DNA from: Prevotella sp. CAG:732
GTDB taxonomy: Bacteria; Bacteroidota; Bacteroidia; Bacteroidales; Bacteroidaceae
DNA length: 11,451 nt
Direction: 5' to 3'
Assembly: GCA_000436035.1 (NCBI GenBank)
Contig: FR893268.1
Span: 94,467 to 105,917, forward strand
The notes under the pieces were generated by a model that saw only the letters and a list, made by a program, of their open reading frames with translations, ran no database searches and was not told the DNA's origin. Shown here piece after piece: positions 1-8,600 of this stretch. A program made the position numbers and the translations under genes. Each line of letters starts with the position of its first letter. The stretch's first letter is position 1.

Positions 1-2227
1 AAGTCAAACTTTCAGAGATGATACCTGGCGTGGTTGCCGTTGACACCTTCTGACCATTCTGCAACCAAGGACCACCCGTAGGGTTAGCACTCATGGTTAG
101 ATAGGTATAGTACCAGTTGGTAGTATTCTGGTTACCCAAAGAACCATAAGAGAATCTTACCTTCAGCATATCCAACCAACTGTGCGACTTCTCCATGAAT
201 TTCTCCTCAGCAATATTCCAACCCAGAGAGAATGATGGGAAAGTCTTCCATTGATGCCCCTTGCGGAAACGAGAAGAACCATCAGAACGGAAGTTAGCCT
301 CAAACAAGTAACGGCTCTTGTAGTCATAGCCAAGGCGTCCGAACACACCCACAACAGCCCATTCGTTACGTGCGCCATTAACAGATGGAGCCACGTCAGA
401 ACCATTCTTCAGACCATTGGTCATATCAAGCTCAGGTTTGCTGTAATCAATCATGCCATTACGAGAAGCATTGAAGTAGGATTGCTTGTAATCCTCAACC
501 TGCATACCTCCCATCACATGGAAATGATGATCTTTCGCCAATTTGAAGTCATATTCCGAACGGACACTGAAGTTGTAATAATTGTCCTTCTCATTTTTCT
601 CATATACCTCAGAATCGGATTTATTGTAATACATGGCTCCATCCTTGTCGTATTGCATCAAAGGCAAAGTCCAACTATGATTGTTATAATTCTTGATGCG
701 ATAATTGAAATTAACAGTGGTCTTCCAATTCTTGATTGGCTCAATAACAAACCCCAACTGATGATAGATATTATCAGTTTGAGTCTGGTTTTGGCCACCA
801 TCAGCCCATGACGTAAGGTCAGAGTAATACAATCGGTTACCATTCCAATCATACTGCGGCAGAACTGGCCAACCACGCAAAGCAACAGCCTCATACCACC
901 CTGCTTTAGTAGGATGGTCGTTGTCCTCTCTAGTAAAACGCATGGTATAGTTCAATTTCAACCAATTAGTCAGCTGAGACTCAATCTTGGCTGTACCAGT
1001 ATATCGCTTCAAGCCTTCATTGCCTACTTTCAGCAAACCATTCTGATTATAAAAGCTACCAGATACATAGTACTTAAAGCGATCACTACCACCACTTGCA
1101 CTAACATTATGCTGCTGTGAGAAACTGCTTTTTTTGTAAAGTACATCATACCAGTCTGTATCAGCCACGCCATTGGAATAACCACCGAGCCACTGACCAG
1201 AGCTGTTGTAACCCAAGACCTCGTAAACCATCTTTCCATCAGCTGTCTGACGTACACCAGGGCTTACGTAGGAAGCATTTGCAAACTCGACAATCTTATC
1301 AAAACGCCCCGTACCATCTTCCTTGGTTGCAAAATAAGGATTCCGACCATCATTGACAAAAGCATCATTCATCCAAGACGCAAACTGTACAGAATGCATC
1401 AAATGGTTGGTTTTGTTTGGAGAAGAAATTCTGAAATTGTTGTTATAATTAATGGTTGGTTTTCCCTCCTTACCCTTCTTTGTCGTAACAAGGATGACAC
1501 CGAATGGCGCACGAGAACCATAAATAGAACTAGCAGCAGCATCTTTCAGGATGGAGATACTCTCAATATCTTGAGGGTTAATAGAGTTAATATCACCTTC
1601 CATACCATCAATCAAGACAAGAGGATCACCAGAAGTACCTTGTCCAATGGTTGTACCACCACGAACATTGATACTAGGACGAGAAGACACGCTACCGCTA
1701 GTTTGTGTTATTTGAAGACCTGGAGCAGCACCTTGTAATGCCTGAACTGCATTAGCTACAGGACGCTCTGCTAATTGTTTGCTATCTACTACATCTACTG
1801 CACCTGTAAGGTTTACTTTCTTCTGTGTTCCGAAACCGACAACGACCACCTCGTTGAGCAATTCACTGTCCTGATGCATGGTAACATTCATCAACTTCCC
1901 TCCAACAGCTTTCATTTCTACCTTTTTATATCCCATATAAGATATAATGATAGTAGCACCAGGCTTTACAGACAAGTTAAACTTACCATCCAGGTCAGTA
2001 ACAGTACCATTCGAGGTACCTTTCTCTTTAATGCTCGCACCTATAATAGGTCCTTCGCCATCAGAAACCACACCAGAAACCTTCAGGGATTGCTGTTGCT
2101 GAATCTCAGTACTTTTCGCCAAAGTCTCATGAGCCATACTCCCAATAAAAGGAATACTAGACAATCCGATACTCAGCAGCGATGCTGCCAATATCTTTGT
2201 GTCAGTCTTAACAATATTAAGCTTCAT
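1..2227 (-). CDS. SusC/RagA-family TonB-dependent outer-membrane transporter, 3' part missing
   Basis: About 742 codons are open from the ATG at 2227 to the window edge, with no stop and no frameshift; the rest of the barrel lies outside. SusC proteins form the outer-membrane channel that imports oligosaccharides with a SusD lipoprotein lid, powered by TonB. The N-terminus is a signal peptide (hydrophobic core about residues 11-31). A carboxypeptidase-D regulatory-like beta-sandwich follows (about 48-118, with GVVSDGEGPIIGASI and ISYMGYK). A Ton-box-like NEVVVVGFG lies at 125-133, and the plug at about 138-250 has LQGAAPGLQI, INVRGG, PLVLIDG and ILKDAAASSIYGSRAPFGV. After residue 250 the sequence becomes aromatic, beta-strand-rich barrel (for example FEANFRSDGSSRF, VRFSYGSLGNQN). 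It lacks an STN domain, so it is a transport-type SusC rather than a signal-transducing FecA type. It has its own promoter-like box and lies last in the direction of transcription here, with susD expected next. The family is certain; the substrate is inferred only from the neighbouring enzymes. Confidence 0.96.
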   Translation of the reverse strand, partial: MKLNIVKTDTKILAASLLSIGLSSIPFIGSMAHETLAKSTEIQQQQSLKVSGVVSDGEGPIIGASIKEKGTSNGTVTDLDGKFNLSVKPGATIIISYMGYKKVEMKAVGGKLMNVTMHQDSELLNEVVVVGFGTQKKVNLTGAVDVVDSKQLAERPVANAVQALQGAAPGLQITQTSGSVSSRPSINVRGGTTIGQGTSGDPLVLIDGMEGDINSINPQDIESISILKDAAASSIYGSRAPFGVILVTTKKGKEGKPTINYNNNFRISSPNKTNHLMHSVQFASWMNDAFVNDGRNPYFATKEDGTGRFDKIVEFANASYVSPGVRQTADGKMVYEVLGYNSSGQWLGGYSNGVADTDWYDVLYKKSSFSQQHNVSASGGSDRFKYYVSGSFYNQNGLLKVGNEGLKRYTGTAKIESQLTNWLKLNYTMRFTREDNDHPTKAGWYEAVALRGWPVLPQYDWNGNRLYYSDLTSWADGGQNQTQTDNIYHQLGFVIEPIKNWKTTVNFNYRIKNYNNHSWTLPLMQYDKDGAMYYNKSDSEVYEKNEKDNYYNFSVRSEYDFKLAKDHHFHVMGGMQVEDYKQSYFNASRNGMIDYSKPELDMTNGLKNGSDVAPSVNGARNEWAVVGVFGRLGYDYKSRYLFEANFRSDGSSRFRKGHQWKTFPSFSLGWNIAEEKFMEKSHSWLDMLKVRFSYGSLGNQNTTNWYYTYLTMSANPTGGPWLQNGQKVSTATTPGIISESLT

Positions 2228-2282
2228 ATCTTTATAAGTTTAAATTAAGTTAGATTGTTAATTCAAATGTCTTATTGACACC

Positions 2283-2291
2283 GCAAAATTA
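2283..2291 (-). promoter_or_regulatory. Bacteroidota-type -7 promoter box upstream of susC
   Basis: On the minus strand this reads TAATTTTGC, a match to the Bacteroidota sigma -7 consensus TAnnTTTG. It ends 56 bases before the susC ATG, leaving a leader of roughly 45-50 bases. No clear TTTG is visible at -33; the best placed sequence is TATGT about 18-22 bases upstream. The same nine bases occur at nearly the same distance from the 877-residue gene, which strengthens the call. Confidence 0.55.
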
Positions 2292-2322
2292 CAATTACTT
2301 TTGCATTGACATATTAGTAATT

Positions 2323-2382
2323 TTCGTCATTCGATAGATAAAAAATCGGCAAAATAGGCATCGAGCACGTATATTCGTCATT
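2323..2382 (-). promoter_or_regulatory. Direct repeat AATGACGAA x2, candidate operator for susC
   Basis: The minus-strand 9-mer AATGACGAA occurs at 2374-2382 and again at 2323-2331, 51 bases apart (about five helical turns). Both copies lie upstream of the -7 box at 2283-2291, where an activator would bind. PUL susC promoters are commonly switched on by hybrid two-component or SusR-type regulators, but no regulator gene is in the window, so the role is inferred from position and repetition only. The distal copy also forms one arm of the dyad at 2345-2422. Confidence 0.3.
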
Positions 2383-2422
2383 TCTAGACGAAAAACGTCG
2401 GATTTCTGCCAACTTTGCCGAT
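2345..2422 (-). other. Long co-centred imperfect inverted repeat (hairpin or dyad operator) in the susC upstream region
   Basis: Several inverted arms share one centre near 2383. ATCGGCAAA at 2345-2353 pairs with TTTGCCGAT at 2414-2422. GGCA at 2357-2360 pairs with TGCC at 2407-2410. ACGT at 2367-2370 pairs with ACGT at 2395-2398. TTCGTC at 2374-2379 pairs with GACGAA at 2387-2392 around a 7-base loop. That gives 23 pairs interrupted by internal loops. Read on the minus strand, the outer arm is followed directly by six T residues (2345-2340), as in an intrinsic terminator or the 3' end of a small RNA. It lies between the terminator of the upstream unit and the susC -7 box. It could be a dyad operator, a back-up terminator or attenuator, or a structured RNA; the sequence does not decide which. 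Confidence 0.4.
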
Positions 2423-2462
2423 AACATAGCTAAAATCTAAATTATTAACATAAACTTCATTC

Positions 2463-2494
2463 AAAAGAGTCTTGCCATCACGGCAAGCACTCTT
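2463..2494 (-). terminator. Rho-independent terminator after the small-peptide gene
   Basis: A 12-bp stem is formed by 2465-2476 (AAGAGTCTTGCC) and 2482-2494, with a five-base loop (2477-2481) and one bulged base at 2488. On the minus strand the 3' arm runs into a short T run (2466-2463). It starts about 60 bases after the stop codon at 2554 and separates this unit from susC. Confidence 0.75.
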
Positions 2495-2553
2495 CTAATA
2501 AAAACCTAACATTTATATAAAAGTAAATGATCTACTTAGGAAAGGTAGAGACA

Positions 2554-2766
2554 TCAATCATCCCAAGAGTTCCAACAGTCAAAGTGTTTGGCACCTGCTG
2601 TTCCCCACTCAGGGTCTCCATCATTATCGGAACTACCACCACCATCTGAACTCCCATCACTCTCATTAGTTGCAGACCAACCATACAATCCTCCTCCATC
2701 GCACAGTTGTTCTGAATTTACAACTGCAAGAATCTCCAAATGTGGAGTCATATATATCTTTTTCAT
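2554..2766 (-). CDS. Small acidic Gly/Ser/Asp-rich peptide, MKKIY..P type, unknown function
   Basis: This is a 70-residue peptide if translation starts at the internal ATG at 2766, giving MKKIYMTPHLEILAV. An upstream in-frame ATG at 2793 would add nine residues. I prefer 2766 because short Prevotella/Bacteroidales peptides of unknown function commonly begin MKK.Y..P, from memory. The N-terminal part is mixed and includes one cysteine (NSEQLCDGGG). The middle is a low-complexity acidic stretch of Gly, Ser, Asp and Asn. The end, AKHFDCWNSWDD, holds a second cysteine and two tryptophans. There is no hydrophobic signal peptide. The gene begins 8-36 bases after the stop of the 877-residue secreted protein and precedes a strong terminator, so the two are probably cotranscribed. 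A leader-core (RiPP-like) organisation is possible in shape, but no modifying enzyme is visible nearby. That it is a gene is fairly likely; its function is unknown. Confidence 0.65.
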   Translation of the reverse strand: MKKIYMTPHLEILAVVNSEQLCDGGGLYGWSATNESDGSSDGGGSSDNDGDPEWGTAGAKHFDCWNSWDD

Positions 2767-2801
2767 CTTTATCTTATCTTTAATAATTCTCATATCATCT
2801 T

Positions 2802-5435
2802 TTATCTCACAACATATTTCTTATGGTTGACAACGTAAATGCCACGTGGCAAATCTTCCAATCGTTGCACATTTACTTTCTGACCATTGATGGTATAGAC
2901 ATCCATCTTGTCGTTCATCTCATCATTCCAAGGAGCATCCACGCCAGTCACCTCGTTGCCAGAGATGCCATTGATTTCAACCCCCATCCACTTGGCCTGA
3001 CTCACACCTCCATCTACGGCATGGAACCAGCAACGAAAACCTTTCATGCCATAGTCACCCTTGAATAAGTGCAACTTACCTTGATTGAAAGTATAGTCAC
3101 CAGCCTTAACATGAGCACCATCAAGGAAAGTTTTGCCCTCATAATCTTGTGTCAAGATACCATGGAAAGCATAACCATCCTTCAACGTTTCTGCATCCAC
3201 AGAGGCATTGATAACGTTTTGATTTACATTAGCTTTATCCATCGACACATTGTTTACCACATAATAAGGAGTACCCACTGTCACGTCAAAGGCATTCAAT
3301 TCACGAGTATTCGTATCTTCATCCAATGTTGTCGTGTAGGTATAAGCTGCTGTATGCTCAGGCTCTATGGTTGGCCAAATAATGTAAGGCATGTTTGCCT
3401 TCAAGAAAGCGCCTTTTTCCTCTGTGTCGTAAATACTCTTGTCATCTTGCACCAAGAATTGCAAACGATTATTTCTCACACCATTGTATCGAGCTAGTTT
3501 TGCGTCAATACCAAATGTTGTATTAAACTGATCTGCAGTCAAATCAACTGGCAGGATAATCGTGTTCCACATTTTCTTTGTCAATAATCGGTGCAAATAG
3601 AGTATAGAGTTGTTATATTGCTTATCGCCCGTTTCCTTGGTGATATAATCGAAATTGGTAAAATCCTCATCCAACACCAAGTTATGGCCATCAGGAAGAC
3701 CACAATATTGCAAACGGAAAGCATCAACTGCCACACCAGTCTCTGCCGGCACATTCTCACCATCAACTTTAATACCCAATGTGAGAGTGGCAACTTTGGA
3801 ATTGTCAGTACCACAATCTACATAAATCATCAGCGTATTTGTATAATCACCATAAGATTTATAGTAGCGTTCTGCTTCTGAGTTAGAACCAATATCCGTC
3901 TTAGAGAACTCACCTATTTTACTTGCAACGGTTCTTATTGGTGAGGTAATTTTAACAGCATCTGTTTTTGCGAACAAGGAAGCAACATTATAGCTTGCCC
4001 CATTTGGCACATAGCATTCTCCTTGACATTGAATCTGGTACCATCCACTCTTATTAATGGACAATTCTTGATACATCGTTCCTTTGCCACCAATTATTCT
4101 CGCTGACCAATAGCAACCATGCTTACTATCACCACCATTGGTGTCTCCAGAAACTACCCATGCATATTCATTTTTGGTAACATCATATTTTTGGTAATGC
4201 TTATTAATACCAACAAAAAGAGTAGCAGAAGTACCACTTGTAGGAGGTTCAAATTTCCACTGTACTTGTTCTATACTATAACGATGGAAATCAGGATCTC
4301 CCAACATAAAAGTGGCATCGGCAGGCACACCCTTCAATTGCACCGTTGTCTTTTGAAACTCGCCCATCAAATCTTGCTGCGTGACAAGAATCCATTTAGC
4401 TCTACTACCATTACCTGTTAAATCATCATTCAACGCTGCTGTACGAACATATTTATTGTCAGAATCAACAAATAGGTAGCTATCCGAAATATTAGGATGC
4501 TGGGTACTATGAATATAATACACACTGCTACCTTCTGCTATTGGGTCTATCATCCATTGCCCCTCACCATTGTCTAAATAAGGTTCATTACCGCTAAAGC
4601 CCAAATAGTCATCTTTATAGGAAAATTGAGAATTTTTGCAAGCAGTTTCTATATAATACCTATCAACAGCCTGACCATTCACGGTAACCTGCTTCTTTAG
4701 AATCCAACATTTGATACCAACATCATTTACTATTGTATGAGTTCCCCACCAACTTCCTTGATTTAAGAATTTACCCGTCAATGTATTATAGAGAAACACG
4801 GTTTTCTTAGGATTGCTGCGATCTGCATCACTCACTTTTGGCTTTGTAGCCGTTTCATCCTTAGACGATGCCAACACATCATCAAGTGCATTACCCCACC
4901 ACTTAGTACCAGCTTCTTTATGATACAGATTAAAAGAATCGAAATCTATCGTCTGCCTGCTTCCATTAACATCCAATTGCAAACCAAACTCAAGGGTTCC
5001 ACCAGTTACCAGAGTCTCCACTTCATAAACCTTAGGTTGACCAGATTCAATAGCTTTTTTTTGGTCATTGAGATACAAGTTGACGATTCCACTAAAAGAA
5101 GAAGAGACCGCTACGGTCAACTTATATGTTCCATCAGGCAAGCCTGTCTTTTTTTGGTAAGCCTTACCTTTGATGGCACCCTTCCATTGATATAACTGCC
5201 AATGGTTTTGATCGGCAGAAATCAAACCATCACCTTTAGCACCTGTACTAACCTTGTTTGTCGTTAAAGAAGAAGACACATCCAAAGTCCATCCATTAGG
5301 CGCACCATTTACAAAGGTCTCATCGTCAAAACCGGCATTGGTGACATACTTCCCTGTCACATTACTTTGTGCAGAGGCGGTGGAAGCCATCGCTGCCATC
5401 AACACACTAGCTAAAAAGAATCTAATTCTACCCAT
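2802..5435 (-). CDS. Secreted multi-domain carbohydrate-binding/adhesin-like protein, no catalytic domain recognised
   Basis: This 877-residue protein starts with a clear signal peptide (MGRIRFF, cleaved about A22-Q23; no lipobox cysteine). Residues about 27-172 are a galactose-binding-like beta-sandwich (DQNHWQLYQ, FSGIVNLYLND, TIDFDSFNLY) also found in both neighbouring enzymes. Residues about 210-355 resemble a ricin-type or actin-crosslinking-like trefoil region (FLYNTLTGKFLNQGSWWGTH, YLGFSGNEPYLD). Residues about 365-578 look like a second jelly-roll, ending VAVDAFRLQYCG. Residues about 610-830 form a beta-rich region starting KKMWNTIILPVDLTADQF, a type I associate with Prevotella surface proteins. 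The last ~33 residues (VYTINGQKV...LPRGIYVV) match the sorting-like tails of the neighbours. I find no conserved acid pair of a hydrolase family. It probably binds glycan at the cell surface or in the medium. A promoter-like box lies 54 bases upstream, and the small peptide gene follows. The architecture is seen in the sequence; the binding role is inferred. Confidence 0.85.
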   Translation of the reverse strand: MGRIRFFLASVLMAAMASTASAQSNVTGKYVTNAGFDDETFVNGAPNGWTLDVSSSLTTNKVSTGAKGDGLISADQNHWQLYQWKGAIKGKAYQKKTGLPDGTYKLTVAVSSSFSGIVNLYLNDQKKAIESGQPKVYEVETLVTGGTLEFGLQLDVNGSRQTIDFDSFNLYHKEAGTKWWGNALDDVLASSKDETATKPKVSDADRSNPKKTVFLYNTLTGKFLNQGSWWGTHTIVNDVGIKCWILKKQVTVNGQAVDRYYIETACKNSQFSYKDDYLGFSGNEPYLDNGEGQWMIDPIAEGSSVYYIHSTQHPNISDSYLFVDSDNKYVRTAALNDDLTGNGSRAKWILVTQQDLMGEFQKTTVQLKGVPADATFMLGDPDFHRYSIEQVQWKFEPPTSGTSATLFVGINKHYQKYDVTKNEYAWVVSGDTNGGDSKHGCYWSARIIGGKGTMYQELSINKSGWYQIQCQGECYVPNGASYNVASLFAKTDAVKITSPIRTVASKIGEFSKTDIGSNSEAERYYKSYGDYTNTLMIYVDCGTDNSKVATLTLGIKVDGENVPAETGVAVDAFRLQYCGLPDGHNLVLDEDFTNFDYITKETGDKQYNNSILYLHRLLTKKMWNTIILPVDLTADQFNTTFGIDAKLARYNGVRNNRLQFLVQDDKSIYDTEEKGAFLKANMPYIIWPTIEPEHTAAYTYTTTLDEDTNTRELNAFDVTVGTPYYVVNNVSMDKANVNQNVINASVDAETLKDGYAFHGILTQDYEGKTFLDGAHVKAGDYTFNQGKLHLFKGDYGMKGFRCWFHAVDGGVSQAKWMGVEINGISGNEVTGVDAPWNDEMNDKMDVYTINGQKVNVQRLEDLPRGIYVVNHKKYVVR

Positions 5436-5488
5436 AAATATATATATTAGTTATTGTTTTACTTAGTAAGGAATCATAGAATGACGCT

Positions 5489-5497
5489 GCAAAATTA
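5489..5497 (-). promoter_or_regulatory. Bacteroidota-type -7 promoter box upstream of the 877-residue gene
   Basis: The minus strand reads TAATTTTGC, identical to the susC box and followed in both by the pattern rGyGTCA. It lies 54 bases before the ATG at 5435. A terminator ends the upstream enzyme unit about 75 bases before it, so a separate transcript is expected here. No good -33 TTTG is visible; upstream there is CTAGATATGTTGCA, which resembles the corresponding susC sequence. Confidence 0.55.
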
Positions 5498-5573
5498 TAA
5501 CTTATGCAACATATCTAGGGAGGATATTCAGTCAATTTATGTTTATTATCGGTCATTGTGATAAATAATAATC

Positions 5574-5608
5574 AAAGGTACGACCGCCCAAAAGCATGTC
5601 GTACCTTT
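5574..5608 (-). terminator. Intrinsic terminator ending the two-enzyme unit
   Basis: A perfect 11-bp stem, AAAGGTACGAC (5574-5584) with GTCGTACCTTT (5598-5608), encloses a 13-base loop. It begins 20 bases after the stop codon at 5629. On the minus strand the 3' arm ends in CCTTT and is followed by GATTATTATTT, a T-rich but interrupted tail. Confidence 0.75.
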
Positions 5609-5628
5609 CTAGTTCGTATTGCATTAGT

Positions 5629-8600
5629 TTACTTGCTCAGTTTTGTCACTGTCCCATCAGATTTTTTTACTAAATACACACCTTTCGTTGGATGTGCGAC
5701 TTTATTACCAGACAACGCATAGTAGGCAACAATTCTCTTTTCAGAATCACTTGAGACACTTTGGATGCCAGTAATGACTCTAGGATTCTTGGTAATCAAC
5801 ACACAAGAAGTCTCTGGCATGACGACTTTACCATTTAATATAGTCAAGTTTGCTTCAGCCACCCAGTTATTATTAGCATTACAATAACCTTTCTGCGCCT
5901 TGTAGCCATTATACTTCGCTGGAAGTGTGAAAGTACCACCAGCTGTAGAAAGCAAAAACACCTCTTCATTGCCATGACGAACAGCCACTGCTTGCGTTTT
6001 TTGATCATCTGGAACAAAGCTGATTCCATCAAGACCACTCTGACTACAGGTTGAGTTACCTGCATAGTTATACACGTAAAGTCCACTACCTTGTTTCATC
6101 TTGGCTATGTCTTGGTTTGCCAAGTTGAGGATTTGGTTGCGCTGACGAACGAGGTTGATGTGGGAGCGCTCTGTCAAAACATGCCCCGAATTAGAGTAGA
6201 GCCCATTTCCATCCACAGGACCCAAATTGTAATAATTGAAAGCCTTATCACCTGCAAGAGCTGCCATCTGATAAATAGGTGAATTGGAATCTTTGGCATC
6301 AATCTCCATAATCATACGGAAGTTTTTACCTTTCGTTCCTAAGTAACCACTCAAGTCACCCTTTACCGAATTAGCATTAGTTCCATAGATGTCAACACCC
6401 ACGAAGTCGATATTGGTTCCTCCATTGTTACGCAAGTTTTCATTTGCCGTGGTTCTGCCACTCGTCTCATAAGAAACGCAATTTAGACGAGTCCAAGTCA
6501 CATATTTCGATTGCTTCACAGCAGCACCCACATGATGGTAATAGTCTATGATTTCCGAAGAGGTTGCCGCATTGTCGCCATGGGCACGAGCCTCATTGCC
6601 CAACTGCACTCCTATCACTAAATGAGTCTTGCCATTATTGGCATCCCAAAGTGCTATGTGCTCCATGACACGTCCCAACACATATGCATCACGACTTCGC
6701 AAATTTGTATCTCGCCAGTCAAGTGAATACTCCCATTCCTTACGAAGCATGTTGAACTCAGAAGTTCCCTCTAGAGAGCATACATAGTCAGGAGTACGCA
6801 ATTGTTGTTTGCCATTGACATTCCATAAATACTGAATGCGACCGCCACTGCTCCAGGAGAACCACAATAGTTCCATCTTGACACCATATTTTTTACACCA
6901 CCCAAGGTATCTGTCAAGAATATGCCAATCAAAATGATTTTTCTCTGGTTCCACCTCGCTCCAATACAACGGCACGCTCAAAGTGTTGAAACCATCATTG
7001 GCTGCTCGTTTGAAAGTAGCCTCGATTTCATCTTCGCTCCATCCTAAGTAGCCACGCATTTTATCTGGTCGAACCTGAATCTCCGTTGGATAGTAAGGTT
7101 TTCCATCGACACGAAGCAGATATTTCTCTGAGCCATTCAAACTCAAGTCAACAGAAGAAACCACTTGCGCCGTAGGTACTACCTTAAACTGAGAATTGTA
7201 ATAATTCTCACGGGCAGCATTCAGCTTATCCTGTGCAACCGTTGCATCAAGGGTTGGATTATTCTCCAATCTCCCAAAGAAAGACTCAGCCTCAGCAATG
7301 GCCTTGTCAAAATCAGCAGTAGCTGGATATAATTCTGTGGCACGTTCACTTTTGGCACCTGCAAGTACAGTTTTAAATTGCGCAACCTTCTTACGCTTCA
7401 GTTCACATTCAGCCACATAAGCCTGATATTTGCTGAGTTCTTGGTCAATATCAGAGATGGCTGAAATCACCTGATCCGAACTTGCATCTGCACCCAAGCT
7501 TTCTGCATTTTTCACCAACTGTGTGAGAGTACTTACATCATAACCATCTTCTAGGTTGGCTAAGATTTCTTTGGCATCCTCTATTCTGCGATTCAAGGTC
7601 TTGCGATAACCTGCCGTATCCTTACCTTTATATAATAAGGTAAATGAGTCGAAATCGATGGTAATTCCATTTTTGGTGGCGAAGTTGAGTCCCAATTTCA
7701 AAACCCCATTGACTACAACACCCGATACAGTATAGACTTTGCCTACACCAGACTCTAAAATTGTCTCCCCATCATTAGCAAAGAGTTTGATGGAGCCACT
7801 AAAACCTGTACATACCACTTTGGCTGAGACTTCATATCGACCATTGGGAAGATTGGACAAAGTTTGATAAGCATATCCATTTAAAGGAGAGCCATCTTGC
7901 CACAACTGCCAGTGGTTTTGTCCTGACGGGATCACTCCTCCACCTTTCTCACCTGTACTAATCTTCGATTGAGTAACTTTAGCATCAAGAGTCCAACCTG
8001 CTGGAGCTCCGCTTTTCATGGCGCCATCAATGAAGTTAGGGTTGACTATCATGTTGGTATAGTCGATGCAGACATTGTCAGGAAAAGTCATATCCGCAGG
8101 CGCATACGCACCATAAGCAAAGATGGCAGAAGTTACTCCCGTCAGACCTTTATGCGATGGAACTAACTTAACCAACTTAACATTATCCAGCCAATCGACA
8201 CCACTTTCAGAACGATAGAAAGACAAGAACACATTACCGATAGACTTGCTTGGCATCTGGAATGTGGAGACATAGGATTGCTTAGAAGTATTGTTGTTGA
8301 CTGTGGTATAGGCGTCGAAAGTCATCAAGTCGCTTCCTGCCATCGAAGACCCCAACCAGATTTGATACTTGTGGTTTCCATTGTTCCACCCATCAGAAGT
8401 CCAATAATCACAACTGATGCGATAGAGTCCGTTGGGCTCCAAAGCTCCAGCTGTCATCTGCTGACAAAGCCAGCGGCTACTAGTATGCAAAATGATGCTC
8501 TTGCTGCCATCTGAACGATAATTAGCATTCTCACGAACATTGACATCACCAACGTTTGCTCCCCAAGTAGGAGTTCCACCATTCCAAGTGTCCCAGTCGG

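Noticed and set aside
251..811. A 186-codon plus-strand open frame opposite susC
   Set aside because: It lies entirely opposite the in-frame susC coding sequence and its translation has no domain pattern; it is an antisense shadow.
1..2227. susC as a broken gene
   Set aside because: The frame is intact from 2227 to the window edge; it only lacks its 3' end because the window stops.
2588..2830. A plus-strand frame with Pro/Ser-rich and hydrophobic stretches opposite the small peptide
   Set aside because: The Pro/Ser richness mirrors the Gly/Ser/Asp codons on the other strand, and the minus-strand frame has the better start motif, operon position and terminator.
2802..5435. A hidden glycoside hydrolase in the 877-residue protein
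   Set aside because: No paired catalytic acids in a barrel or propeller context are recognisable; the visible segments are all beta-rich binding or adhesin-like types. Remote homology cannot be excluded by eye.
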